Assembly (NCBI GenBank): GCA_963995525.1
Contig: OZ023207.1
Location: 32,029,549 to 32,093,548, forward strand
DNA: 64,000 nucleotides
Direction: 5' to 3'
Source of the DNA: Escarpia spicata
Lineage: Eukaryota; Annelida; Polychaeta; Sabellida; Siboglinidae
The notes beneath the pieces are model-generated. The model was not told the origin of the DNA. It searched no databases and was given only the letters and a program-made list of their open reading frames with translations. Shown one piece after another: positions 45,496 to 57,504 of this stretch (the stretch's first letter is position 1; each line of letters starts with the position of its first letter). A program made the position numbers and the translations under genes.

Positions 45496-45588
45496 ATGAG
45501 TCAACCTAACACTTTGCCCCAAAAGGGCAAATACCTCCAGTGCAAGGTTCTCATGTTGGACGACTCGGTGCAACTCTTTCATGTGCCG
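45496..45588 (+). CDS. 5' coding exon of a FARP1/2 (Cdep)-like FERM RhoGEF
   Basis: The exon 45368-45588 lies between acceptor CTCCTTCCAG and donor CCG|GTAAGT. From ATG 45496 it encodes 31 residues, ending KVLMLDDSVQLFHVP. An in-frame TAG at 45487-45489 shows that this is the first usable ATG, in a fair context (GGCGCCATGA). The G-K-x4-K-x2-MLDD-x4-F-x-VP pattern is the first beta strands of the FERM F1 lobe and is closest, by recall, to FARP1 and fly Cdep (QMLDDSV-x-LF-x-V); FRMD7 is the main alternative. In this family FERM is followed by FA, DH (Rho/Rac GEF) and two PH domains, acting at the membrane in cytoskeleton and synapse/axon growth. Those exons must lie to the right; none is seen before 64000. 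The GK before the FERM start matches the short N-terminal leader of the family. Confidence 0.75.
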
Positions 45589-46389
45589 GTAAGTGGCGCC
45601 ACCAGCAGCGTTTTTTAACTTCGTTTCTGAAGAGCTAAAAAAATTTGAATGTAAAATTGTAAATATGGTTTGAACGTAACAGTTGAGTACGAATGAATTA
45701 CTGTAACGTTTGGTGTTTTCGATTTCTTACAGTTGTGCTGAAGATATTAGGTTCTTGTAGGGTTGACATTGATTCAGTGCACATACCCGGGACCATGGAC
45801 CCCCTTAGCAGGGGGTGCTGCATTGCCCCCTTGGTTAAAACCTTGATTGTTATGAAGTAATGAGATATGGAGATCAGCAGCTGCATATGAACAGTTACAA
45901 GGTAATTGAATGTGGTGCTAGGTGGTTGCACAGATCAAGCAAGTAACATTTAAGTTACTGTTCACGACTTACTTGAATATTATAAGTATATTTTGTGTTT
46001 GAAAATACTGCCATTTAACAGAGCTTCCTAGGAAATATCAACACAGCACTATGGCTTCTGCCATAAATATACACAGGAAGTTTGTGTTCGGTACATCAAT
46101 ACTGCTACTGTTACAAGCTTCAACGTTGTAGGAAGAGAACACCAACCAAGATTAATGCTTCCTGTAACTGTGCTGGTGGCTTACTGGCTTGGATAGGCTG
46201 AAATATGATAGATGATTGATGAGTGGATGCTTTTAGCCACAACCTTTATGTTACCTAGCATTTCATTTGATGGAATGTATCTCTCCATGTCATTGGCTGG
46301 TTAATAGGAGAAAGGTCAAGGTTAAGATCAGGCTGGTCTTGCTATGAGAGTATTCAGGGTGGCTACTATTGAGCAGTGAAGATTAGATC
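45589..46389 (+). other. Start of large first coding intron, no exon seen
   Basis: Begins GTAAGTGG. Unique AT-rich sequence; the - strand frame at 45698-45931 is unsupported. Confidence 0.45.
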
Positions 46390-46708
46390 TTGAGATTAAA
46401 CCTGTTAAGACTAAATAAGATCTCTGACACCCATGCGAATGGGAGAAGAACGGATGACAAAGAAAGCAGATGCCCGGAGATTGGAGGGAAAAAGAAGACG
46501 ACGGCGACTGAGACTGCAGTGGAAGGATTGCATGAAGAGAGACCTGGAGGAAAAGATCAAAAGACCAAGGAGAATGGGGAAGGGTGGTAGAGAATGTAGT
46601 GCAAGTGCAATGAGGAGGAAGAGAAAGAAAATGTCGACGTATCCAAGCCAGTCTCACCCCTGAAGACAGGGAACAACGAGGAGAACAACAACCCACATTG
46701 TATAGTTG
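46390..46708 (+). mobile_element. RTE-like LINE C-terminal fragment
   Basis: After a decayed LEIKPV-type lead-in, the frame reads RMGEERMTKKADARRLEGKR, RRRRLRLQWKDCMKRDLEEK, then shifts to RRIQASLTPEDREQRGEQQP and a stop at about 46706. RMG-x-ER-x-x-K, EGKR-x-x-GRP-x-x-RW-x-DC-x-x-x-DL and the PEDRE-x-RGEQQ end are standard for this LINE group. Frameshift at about 46575 and stops upstream show decay. Confidence 0.82.
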
Positions 46709-47530
46709 AACCTAAGGCAGACACACTCGCTAATTGGCTGGAACATACGTTAATAATGAATGGGCTTCAGCTGAGGCTGTGGAAAGTGTCAAGATATTCA
46801 AGTATGCTTTATAATAATATAAAACAAGGATCACCACAGTACAGACCATAAAATAAAGCTCCAAGAATGCATTCACAGGTAGAAAGCAATAGTTTTCTCT
46901 ATTTTTTATCAATAACAATAATTTCCTTATGGTTGAACAATCATATTTCGAATTAATATCTTGAAAGTGTTTTTTATTAATGTTTTAGATTAAATGGCAT
47001 TTGATTAAAGATAAATACCTAACATTGATGATAATTGACCATTGTGTTCAAAAAATATAAAAACTACCCAACCCTTTGCAATGCTACTTTTACAGTATAG
47101 TTGTTAAAAAAGTACTAAATAAATACGCAAAATGTCATTGAGCTACAAATTCCTACCATACTCATAGATGATCTATTGTTATAATTATAAAATAGAATTC
47201 AACCACCCATAATTTAGCAACAGATTGGCTTACAAGGATGACACTGGTGTCATTGCAAAACTGCTCATAAGTCCAAACTGCCAAATGTACTGTATCTTAA
47301 CCATCGCAACCTGTCACATGTCTGTCATGTGATCACGGGAATGTCTGACCCCAATAGAGTGTGTCCACTCATATTACAAATTGTGAACATATTGAGAACT
47401 TAGTAAGCTATTTTTAGATAATGGTCAACAAAAATTTTATATTACTAATTGTGGTTCATTGTGACAGTTTTGGGTGATCGGGTTGTTACAAAAGTTTATA
47501 CATTGGCATGTTTTTACGATAAAATTGATG
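46709..47530. other. Intronic, nothing seen
   Basis: AT-rich unique DNA. Confidence 0.35.
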
Positions 47531-47771
47531 TACAGTGAAACCTCACATCAGTAATACAGCCGCCTTGCAATTAAGGTCAGATCAGTAATACAACCATCTT
47601 GCTATTACGGTCACCTCGGTAATACACCCACCTTGCTATTGAGATCATCCTATGGTACATGTAGTCCCAAATTATATTGCAAAAAATAACCTCACTGATA
47701 GGGTTACCTTGTCATTCAGGTAACTCTTGCCCCAGTCCCGAGGGTGACCTTAATACTGAGGTTTAATTGTA
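47531..47771. mobile_element. pogo/Tigger-like MITE, 237 bp, TA flanks
   Basis: TA then CAGTGAAACCTC at 47533; the other end GAGGTTTAATTG is followed by TA at 47770. CAGTG-x-AACCTC is the pogo/Tigger terminal motif, and CCCCAGTCCCGAGGGTGACC near the right end is also typical of this MITE group. The left half holds three ~35-bp units with AGTAATACA and CTTGCTATT words. Confidence 0.75.
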
Positions 47772-48774
47772 ACTTTAAAATGTAGCTTTAATATTAAAGA
47801 TAAAATTAATATGAAACTTTTAGATGGAGCATCATCATGTTTGTCGTCATCGTCATGGTGTATTCCGGTGTCCCCTGAGTTCTGTAATAGACAGTTGTAC
47901 TCAGTGAGTCATGAATGTTTAAACCTTGCTGCAGTAATGTCCTGTGGGCCTGCTGTGATTCGTTAAACAGGGACAACCAAATGACAGGACATTGACAGTC
48001 CTGCATACAGCCCCTCAAACAGTTGGGGGGGTCATCTCAAGGAGATCCTGCAACTAGCATTTACCTCTCCAGAAATCATCTATGTAAGGAGCTCCTTAGT
48101 TGTTAGCCGTTTAAAGGTTCCCCTTCAAATTTAGTTTTTTTGCTCAAATCATTTCAGACCCATTTCGTGAAAAATCGAAGGTATATATTATCGACCGCGA
48201 CTGGTTGGCTTGTTTGTGCAAATGGGTCATTTAGTTTTGATGTAATCACTAGACAGACCATTTTGGACAGTTCCAGAGAAAACTCAGTGAAAAAAGGCAA
48301 CTGATTCATGATGGGATAAACTAGTTGAGGAGGCCATTAGAAGATCTAAATATTTCTTCCTCACAGATTTAGTACAAAATAAACAATACTGTTTTATGGT
48401 CATGTTACTTGTGATTGCATAAGATAGTGTAGAAATTAGCAATCAAGTGTTGAAGTTTGTGTAGCATGGTAATGACGGAAGGGCTACACAGGTCTTGTTG
48501 ATACCGTACACTGACACCCTGTGGCTAGTCTATTATGTACCTCTATGTGAGAGATAAACGAGACAAACTGTTAGTTAGAACACATCATGTGAGAAAGGTG
48601 TCAAGGGAGCTACCATTGTATTGTAGTAGAATCATACATCAGGGAGCAGCCGTTGTGCCCCATTGAGTTGTGTTAAACACCATCCTGAGGCACCGATCAT
48701 AGTTGATTTTTACAATACATTGATGTCCATGTTGACTTCTTGCATGATTGTAAGAAAATTGATATATATAATTA
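47772..48774. other. Intronic, nothing seen
   Basis: Unique DNA; TATATAATTATATATATAATAA at the right edge belongs to the tail of the next LINE. Confidence 0.35.
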
Positions 48775-49170
48775 TATATATAATAATAATGATGGAATGA
48801 CTTCTTTTGCACGAATATCCTCGGAAAATCTGAGCTCAGTGGCGCAAAAATCCAAAAGATTAAGCGTTCTCATTTTCATGTACAGAGCAAAAATAGACAA
48901 CAGATGGATGGAATTGTTAGGAAGCAAAGAAGGGTGTGCAGTTTTTATTAAAAAGGTAGGTTTTTAGATGACAGCAAAATGAAACTATGTCTTACTGACT
49001 TATCCCAAATAGGGAGAAAGTTCAACAAAGTTGGTGCAACAACCGAAAAGTCTCGACTTCCAGCATTTGTCTTAACTATGGGAATAAAAAGTAGATCATA
49101 GTCTGTCGTTTCTGCAATATCTCCAAAATCCCTATTTGTCTTCAGATCTGTTTCATACTGCAGCATCTTA
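48775..49170 (-). mobile_element. L2-like LINE 3' end (family X copy 2)
   Basis: The - strand reads TTDYDLLFIPIVKTNAGSRD, FSVVAPTLLNFLPIWDKS, matching the FSVAAPTLWNMLP block of 41238-41945, then a 3' UTR with the inverse of CTGAGCTCAGTGGCGCA and a TTATTATTATA tail. Severely 5'-truncated. Confidence 0.85.
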
Positions 49171-49194
49171 CTGTTGACATGAAACATCACACAT

Positions 49195-49844
49195 TTAACC
49201 ATTTCAGTACTACAGCCCTGACCAGCTGTGACCACTGAATACTGCATTCCCAGTGTCGTGAATATGCAAGGCAATGGACTACCTCACTTCAAGTCAAGAT
49301 TTGAGCAACAAAAATAAATTTTATGAATAGGAATGTTTTTGGAAAGTATAATAATCTGCGAGTAAAATGAGCCATATCATTTTACATTCCGTCGTCATGG
49401 TAACCAGAAATCCAAGATGGCCACCAAGATTTCAATGTTTTTGCAGTTGCTGAATATAGTTGTATACTAAGTTCGCCGACATCGTTATTGTGTCGATCCT
49501 CAACATCCGACAAAGATTCTTCGCTAAAACTATCAAATAATCTGTCAAAGACATACGGTGGTAAATCGCTAGTTGATGTAATGTCGTCCACCATTGTGGC
49601 CACCGCAAATTTTGATAATCCGTCATTAAAAACCCCGAAAATCTCTAAACTATTATTGAGCGATAATAAACGGTGACCACTGCTGAATAGCTAATTTATT
49701 CGCCTTGACAACTGTACACAACAAGTGGCTCCACGTCGGGGATAATTATGAGTAAAAACAATTTGAATAGCAGACATTGTTAATGCTGAATAACCGGCCT
49801 GTCGTACTGAAGCATCACAGACAATGTCTTACTGAAATGGTTAA
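49195..49844. mobile_element. piggyBac-like deletion derivative, 642 bp, TTAA flanks
   Basis: TTAA at 49195-49198 precedes CCATTTCAGTA; the inverse TACTGAAATGG at 49830-49840 is followed by TTAA. TTCAGTACTACAG near the left end and the inverse of TTCAGTACGACAG near the right form a second inverted pair. A - strand frame (49591-49382) starts MVDDITSTSDLPPYVFDRLF and continues with DSFSEESLSDVEDRHNND, an acidic Ser-rich start like that of piggyBac transposases. No catalytic Asp-containing core remains. Confidence 0.7.
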
Positions 49845-52743
49845 AATGTGGTGGATATTTGTGTATGAATAGTTTTCATGCATGGATTACAGCTTGGCTG
49901 GATGCTTCCCAAGTTGAGATGGTGTTCCATCGAACAGGTCTGCCAGGGAGTAAAGTCTAAAGCGCTTTGAGCAGTCCAAGCAAATTAAATCACTAAAATA
50001 AAAACTGGCATATTTTATGGCACCACATTTCTGTGAAACACTTCCTGAAATGTAGCTGTGGTCTGACCCGCTAGCTGAAGGTTTGTTGATTGCATAACAT
50101 GATCTGTTGATGGTAACATGTAAATTCTCCTCACATCACTTCCTGTGGCCAGGGCCTTGACATGTTGTAATGACAATGGTGCAGGTGACAGGGAATGTGT
50201 CAAAGTGGTATAATTAACACTGGCCTAGCAATTGTATGGAGATCTGTTACTGACAGTAGTAAAACTCTTGTTCAGTCTAGGGGGCCAGCTCAAAAATCCA
50301 TGGTATGAGATGGTAGCATTTTAAGAGATTATGCAATGAAAATCCATATTTTTGACAAGAAATTCTGTCTAAATCCGTATAAATCCATGTGACATTTTTC
50401 ATTAGTTAACTGACTTTAAAAAGTTGTATTTGGGTCAAAAGTGTCACCCCCAGCCAGGATAATATATCTTCATCAAGAACAATCGTGTTTTTTTAAATCT
50501 GCCTTGCATCAAATTCAGAAGTATTTGTTCTCTACTCCTGTAAGTTTGTCCTTCAAAATCTTGCATTTGTGATGAATTCATTAACAAATGCCTACTTTTT
50601 CACATTAATTTGTAGCAAACCATACTAAAAGGTCATGGCCACATTCTTATATAGATAGATATATTGAAATATTTTTATACTGTAATGGGAAATGTTTACA
50701 AAGTGGTAAGTGTGTTGATATGAGGGTAAATTGTGTAAAAATTCACTATGATGAGAAGGTGACCTTGAATGAGGCCAACCAACGAGGGCAGCTGATATGA
50801 AGGCAGTAAAGGTCATGTAGTATGAATCGGGTTGCAGCTCGATTTTAGACCTCGTTCCAATAATCTTGGCTGCCACATCACAGATGTGTAGCAACAGCGA
50901 TTTTATTGCTGCTTTTTATTGCCTACAAACTGGTACTGCTGCCGCGGGTCTCCTGGGGAAGTTGTCAGCTGAAATTGATCCTAGGACATCTATCACCTCT
51001 CCTGTGGCAGACTTGTGAGAAACTAAATGCCTAGTGTTGAGTTTCACAGAATCCAGCTAGTTGTTTTGTATTCCTGTATGTTGGTGTTTTAACCCTATCC
51101 TCTGATGCTGTGATAATGAAGATTGGTCTAAATTAGATGACAGCGTGCAGTAGGTGTCCATCAGGGGTTGAGTAGTGTTTTATTTAGCCAGTAGGTAGCT
51201 AGTTGTGTGCACAGTTAAGACCTGTCAGTACTACCAATAAACTAATTACCAATAAACACTTTAGTTATTTGTTATCAGGTATATCCATAGTTTCCATACA
51301 CATTGTATTAAATAAAAAAACTATTGGTTGATGTATACTTGAATATAAATTTACATACAATATACACTATACAGTATACCCAGCAACTTACAGGAAAAAG
51401 ATGCTAAACTAAATCTAGTCAATTCTTTTTATTGAATATACAAAATAGATGCTATAGTTATAATAGGGAATGCAAAATATACTTTTTTATAACTTCATGC
51501 GTTTCCTCTCAACTTATTTGTAAATTGATTGTAAATGGAGTTTTAGGTATTCACAGCACCCAGATGCTGTATTAGGTTCAACTGTGGTATGTTATGTATG
51601 GCTGCTTCTTGTGTATAAAAATTATGTTTGTCTTGAATAAAATTGTATTCAATACGGAATTACCCGGGTACTCTAGATGTAATAAAATAAATAGTATTAA
51701 ATACCCTTATATACTTTTTAGTCATCCTGTGATCATGATAAAGAAAAAAAAAAGAAAAAATAATTTGACTTGAACAGTTTCACCAATATAACTTATAAGA
51801 TAAATTGAAACAAATAGTTAGTTTTCTTGCTTTGAAAATTAGCAGACAGGTATGGGGAGGGAGATTTGTACTGAAACTTATCAGATGTAGTTTGAAAGCT
51901 ATATAGTTACTAGGTCGTTGTTCGACCCACACACAAATTTGTTGCTTTGAATCTTGTAAGATCTAGCCACTGATCTCTGTGTATCACTTGTGAGGTTGAG
52001 CTGACTTCCTTAGGCAATTGTCAACGTTTGTTTTTCATTGGTTATAACTGCTAGCACGCTAAACGCTGTTACCAAACTTTTCGCGTGGCGCTGTGTTTTC
52101 GTATGGAAACTGTATTTCACTAAAACCAACTTTTCTGACAATTTATTTGCATAGCATGACACAAATAAGTGGTAGGGAGTTACAATATCTTTCGCAAATG
52201 TTTCTTCAGATTTTTGTGAAAATGGCATTTTATATCATTGGCACGATCATCGACAAGACCATATTATTTCGTAGACAGACAGATGGCGACACCGAGTTGT
52301 TTGTGGGGAAAGAGAGCAGGGTTTGCTTCACCAAGATAATGAACTCGTAACAAAAAAACAGAACCCATTTCTAAATTTCAGGAGCTTTTTAAATATATGC
52401 AAAATCTTGCTACTGTGTCAACAAGGTCATGATTTCTGTGACACAACGGCGAAAGTGTCCCAGTGGCGCACCCTGTTGCTGACAGTTTTCAGTATGCAAG
52501 ATCAATGTTAAGGAGCAGAATCGGTCTTAAAGAGCAAAATTGAGCGTATGAACTCATGAAGATGTCGGTGAAATGGAGCCCAGTGTATGTAATGGCGGTG
52601 CAAACTGGCAGTCACTGACCAGTAAAAGACATTGATGAGTTCTGAGTTGTGAATCTGGTGGAGATTAGCTTCAGTCTGTCGTTGATTCCACCAATACCTG
52701 GGCCGGGTTCCAAGTTCGTGCTGCACTCCAACGTCACTTTTTG
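49845..52743. other. Intronic, nothing supported
   Basis: About 2.9 kb of unique AT-rich DNA. GCGCTTTGAGCAGTCC at 49958 is a short L2/SINE-like word. Frames at 52010-52511 are short and unrecognised. Confidence 0.4.
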
Positions 52744-53206
52744 CCCTTGAAGTTGGTTTTGTCATTCATAGTTACACCGTGCTGAAGCCGTGCCGTGCCA
52801 GCGTGCCTACAAAGATGGCCTCCGTAGTTGGTTTTGTCATAGTTACACCGTGCTGAAGCCGTGCCGTGCCAGCGTGCCTACAGAGATGGCCTCCGTAGTT
52901 GGTTTTGTCATTCATAGTTACACCGTGCTGAAGCCGTGCCAGCGTGCCTACAAAGATGGCCTCCGTAGTTGGTTTTGTCATTCATAGTTACACCGTGCTG
53001 AAGCCGTGCCGTGCCAGCGTGCCTACAAAGATGACCTCCGTAGTTGGTTTTGTCATTCATAGTTACACCGTGCTGAAGCCGTGCCGTGCCAGCGTGCCTA
53101 CAAAGATGGCCTGCGTAGTTGGTTTTGTCATTCATAGTTACACCATGCTGAAGCCGTGCCGTGCCGTGCAAGCATGCCTACAAAGATGGCCTCCGTAGTT
53201 GGTTTT
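52744..53206. repeat. ~75-bp minisatellite, about 6 copies
   Basis: Units contain GTTGGTTTTGTCATTCATAG, TTACACCGTGCTGAAGCC and GTGCCTACAAAGATGGCCTC. Length varies with the number of GCCGT pentamers (one to three) and loss of ATTCAT. Confidence 0.95.
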
Positions 53207-53770
53207 GCATTCGATGATAATTATTTTTTAACGGTATGGTTGAGCTCTTCAGTTCACACTCAAACATAACAAGTTGAGCTTTTAACGAAACTAAAGTGTT
53301 CCATATGGCAAGGATGGCAGCATTTTTGTCGAAAAACACATTCAAAATCAGTGCTTGGCAGCATCCATTTTGAACACTGCGGTACATAAAATTGAAACGT
53401 TCAACTTCCAGCGGCGGACCGCGATGGATCGCGACATTGGGGCGCGAACTCTGAATGCGGCCCTGGCCGGTAACATTGTTTGTACTGTAAAGATGCAGCC
53501 AAACTAGAGGCGGTGAAGCAATCATCGACTGATGACTTAATCATCGACAAAAGAGACGTTCACAATCATCTCTGATGAGTTACTCATCCACCAATGAGAT
53601 AATTATGGCTTGATTAGATAATCACCCAGTGATAAACATTGTGACTGCTGTCAGTTGGAGAGATCTTGTAGATATGTGTCATTCACAGAAGACACATTTG
53701 TCTTTGATACTTGCCTTGATATACTTGCAATACTGGTATATATTTGGTTCTATACGAAAGTATTGATTGG
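53207..53770. other. Intronic; no gene
   Basis: ATCATCGAC and ACTCATC words recur near 53520-53600. The - strand frame at 53178-53525 is partly array-derived. Confidence 0.35.
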
Positions 53771-54840
53771 TACAGAGGCTGAGGACATTGGTACAGTTCC
53801 TTGTAGATTCCGTCAGATCTGAGGACATTGATGCAGTTACAAGTTTGTAGATTCCATCTGAGGATATTGATGTACTTAGTGACTTATAGATTCCGTCAGA
53901 TCTGAGGACATTGGTGCAGTTACAAGTTTGTAGATTCCATCTGAGGATATTGATGTACTTAGTGACTTGTAGATTCCGTCAGATCTGAGGACATTGGTGC
54001 AGTCACAAGTTTGTAGATTCCATCTGAGGATATTGATGTACTTAGTGACTTGTAGATTCCGTCAGATCTGAGGACATTGGTGCAGTTACAAGTTTGTAGA
54101 TTCCATCTGAGGATATTGATGTACTTAGTGACTTGTAGATTCCGTCAGATCTGAGGACATTGGTGCAGTTACAAGTTTGTAGATTCCATCTGAGGATATT
54201 GATGTACTTAGTGACTTGTAGATTCCGTCAGATCTGAGGACATTGGTGCAGTTACAAGTTTGTAGATTCCATCTGAGGATATTGATGTACTTAGTGACTT
54301 GTAGATTCCGTCAGATCTGAGGACATTGGTGCAGTTACAAGTTTGTAGATTCCATCTGAGGATATTGATGTACTTAGTGACTTGTAGATTCCGTCAGATC
54401 TGAGGACATTGGTGCAGTTACAAGTTTGTAGATTCCATCTGAGGATATTGATGTACTTAGTGACTTGTAGATTCCGTCAGATCTGAGGACATTGGTGCAG
54501 TTACAAGTTTGTAGATTCCATCTGAGGATATTGATGTACTTAGTGACTTGTAGATTCCGTCAGATCTGAGGACATTGGTGCAGTTACAAGTTTGTAGATT
54601 CCATCTGAGGATATTGATGTACTTAGTGACTTATAGATTCCGTCAGATCTGAGGACATTGGTGCAGTTACAAGTTTGTAGATTCCATCTGAGGATATTGA
54701 TGTACTTAGTGACTTGTAGATTCCGTCAGATCTGAAGACATTGGTGCAGTTACAAGTTTGTAGATTCCATCTGAGGATGTTGATGTACTTAGTGACTTGT
54801 AGATTCCGTCAGATCTGAGGACATTGGTGTAGAGACTTGT
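53771..54840. repeat. 83-bp array of 44+39-bp dimers, about 13 copies
   Basis: Each 83-bp unit holds two related halves. One starts GATTCCGTCAGATCTGAGGA and ends at TTTGTA; the other starts GATTCCATCTGAGGATATTG and ends GACTTGTA. Steps are exact (53806, 53889, and so on). Central units are almost identical, so amplification as dimers was recent. Edge units are single halves or diverged. Confidence 0.97.
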
Positions 54841-54914
54841 AACATGGTTTGTAAATTCCAAGTTTTTCCAACTGAGAACAGTAATGGATTGAATCTATTC
54901 AACCTAAAGGTGTA

Positions 54915-55205
54915 CTTTTAAATAATAATAATAATAATAAAAAAACTAAACTTCTATAAGGCTTATATCCCCAACAATCTGAGCTCAGAGGCGCAACATA
55001 TAAGAATCATTCAGCAAAATCGTTAAACTGGGACAAAGCAAGAGTCATCATTAGAGCAAGGGACCGCTGGAGGTTACGGTAGGAATGAAATTTCAAATAA
55101 ATAAATGTTGAGGTAAGGTAGCTATAATTGCAGATGATTTGATTTTTAAGTGATAGGCAGTTGATTCCAGATTTTGGGTGCAGCAACCGAGAAATTAACA
55201 TTTGC
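54915..55205 (-). mobile_element. L2-like LINE 3' end (family X copy 3)
   Basis: On the - strand NVNFSVAAPKIWNQLPIT is followed by a stop, 3' UTR with the inverse of TCTGAGCTCAGAGGCGCAA, and a (TTA)n tail at 54920-54940. It matches copies at 41.2 and 48.8 kb. Confidence 0.85.
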
Positions 55206-55454
55206 CAATGTTAAGTTTGGTTTTAGGAAGAAAAAAAAATTATATTTTACTTATGCAACCCTGTGTAGATACTTGTCGGTTCTCCTTGTGTTGTTCTAGC
55301 AGCAGTTGACATCGCTAGACATTGTTTACACTGAGCACTCAACTTGTTGTCATTAGCTACAATCTTGTCTCATGCTCAGTGACAAGGATAATGACAGGAA
55401 GCAATGTTTTTGTTGCACTGCAAACATCAACAATTCTCTCACACTTTATGTCAA
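55206..55454. other. Intronic spacer
   Basis: Unique, short. Confidence 0.35.
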
Positions 55455-56590
55455 CCATCTAACACACCGTAGCTGTCTAACACACCGTAGCTGTCTAACA
55501 CACCGTAGCTGTCTAACACACCGCAGCTGTGTAACACCATAGCTGTCTAACACACCGTAGCTGCCTAACACACCGTAGCTGCCTAACACACTGCAGCTGT
55601 CTAACACACCGCAGCTGTCTAACACACCGTAGCTGTCTAACACACCGTAGCTGCCTAACACACCGTAGCTGCCTAACACACCGTAGCTGCCTAACACACC
55701 GTAGCTGCCTAACACACCGTAGCTGCCTAACACACCGTAGCTGCCTAACACACCGTAGCTGCCTAACACACCGTAGCTGCCTAACACACCGTAGCTGCCT
55801 AACACACCGTAGCTGCCTAACACACCGTAGCTGCCTAACACACCTTAGCTGTCTAACACACCGTAGCTGTCTAACACACCGTAGCTGTCTAACACACCGT
55901 AGCTGCCTAACACACCGTAGCTGCCTAACACACCGTAGCTGCCTAACACACCGTAGCTGCCTAACACACCTTAGCTGTCTAACACACCGTAGCTGTCTAA
56001 CACACCGTAGCTGTCTAACACACCGTAGCTGCCTAACACACCGTAGCTGCCTAACACACCTTAGCTGTCTAACACACCGTAGCTGTCTAACACACCGTAG
56101 CTGTTTAACACACCGTAGCTGCCTAACACACCGTAGCTGCCTAACACACCGTAGCTGCCTAACACACCGTAGCTGCCTAACACACCGTAGCTGTTTAACA
56201 CACCGTAGCTGCCTAACACACCGTAGCTGTCTAACACACCGTAGCTGTTTAACACACCGTAGCTGCCTAACACACCTTAGCTGCCTAACACACCGTAGCT
56301 GCCTAACACACCGTAGCTGTCTAACACACCGTAGCTGTCTAACACACCGTAGCTGTCTAACACACCGTAGCTGTCTAACACACCGTAGCTGTCTAACACA
56401 TCATAGCTGTCTAACACACCGTAGCTGCCTAACACACCGTAGCTGCCTAACACACCGTAGCTGCCTAACACACCGTAGCTGCCTAACACACCGTAGCTGT
56501 CTAACACACCGTAGCTGTCTAACACACCGTAGCTGTCTAACACACCGTAGCTGTCTAACACATCATAGCTGTTTAACACACCATAGCTGC
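55455..56590. repeat. 18-bp minisatellite, about 63 copies
   Basis: TAACACACCGTAGCTGCC with GCC, GTC or GTT ends. Because 18 is a multiple of 3, the - strand stays open as a Gly-Val-Leu-Gly/Asp/Asn-Ser-Tyr hexapeptide repeat (up to 131 codons at 55446-55841), broken only by 17-bp or 15-bp units. The block beginning CCTTAGCTGTC recurs near 55842, 55968 and 56058, showing block duplication. Confidence 0.97.
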
Positions 56591-57283
56591 AGTTGTCTCC
56601 TATGGACATTGTTCAGTGATTCCCATTGGTTATCTGGTATGTAACTCATTTGAAGTTAGTGTAATTAAAATGCGTCTATCAGCTGAATATTTTATATCTT
56701 TATATCTGAGTTAACAGGTCCCATTTTGAGCATTAATTTTTTATTACTGTGATGTCATTTTATTTTATGGTGATCAGTTATTGTTTGATCTTTTAGTACT
56801 TTTACTGACTAGTTATATTAAAGCTATCTTAACATGTCATAAAATGTCCCCATGGTGTGGTATGTATATGTTAAAAAGTAATGTGTTATTATATAAAACC
56901 AAATTATGTCTAAAAAAGCTATATTAAAAAAACATTGTTTTGTGTGTATAATATCATTTTAGCAGGCTGAAATGCTTTAAATAATTATACAAATAAATTG
57001 TAAATGGTGCAAATTTGTATATAATATTCTGTAAAACGTTCATTCTGTTGACCAATGAGAATTGTTGTGAGTTGCGTTTAAAGTGAAGGGACCGGAGCAG
57101 AGGTGTTAACTTTGAATACACTTCTACCCTGGAGTTGGCTGTGTACCCTTGATATGCCCCAATTGTTCAGTGGGCTCTACCAGCTGGGGCCTGGCAGGGA
57201 GAAGGTGAGATATCAAACTGAGGGGCTTTTGTTGAAGACTAACTACTTGTGCAGTGAGGGTGTGGGAGAGGGTAAATGCAGAG
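56591..57283. other. AT-rich intronic DNA
   Basis: No gene or repeat recognised. Confidence 0.35.
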
Positions 57284-57358
57284 ACAGTGTCAGACTCGGT
57301 GTCAGACTCGGGGACAGTGTCAGACTCAGGGACAGTGTCAGGGACAGTGTCAAGCTGA
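57284..57358. repeat. Short GACAGTGTCAG repeats
   Basis: GACAGTGTCAG and GTGTCAGACTCGG alternate irregularly; GACAGTGTC is itself nearly palindromic. Confidence 0.85.
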
Positions 57359-57504
57359 CAGAGTAAACAACATTGTTTTATAATAGAAATTGTTATAATG
57401 TACATGCAGTTGCAAGCAGAGACTAATGAGGTATGATGTGAGAGTGATGATGACGGCCCTTGTCGCCCTCAGACCTCACTGGGTCTGACACTACAGCAGG
57501 GGTC

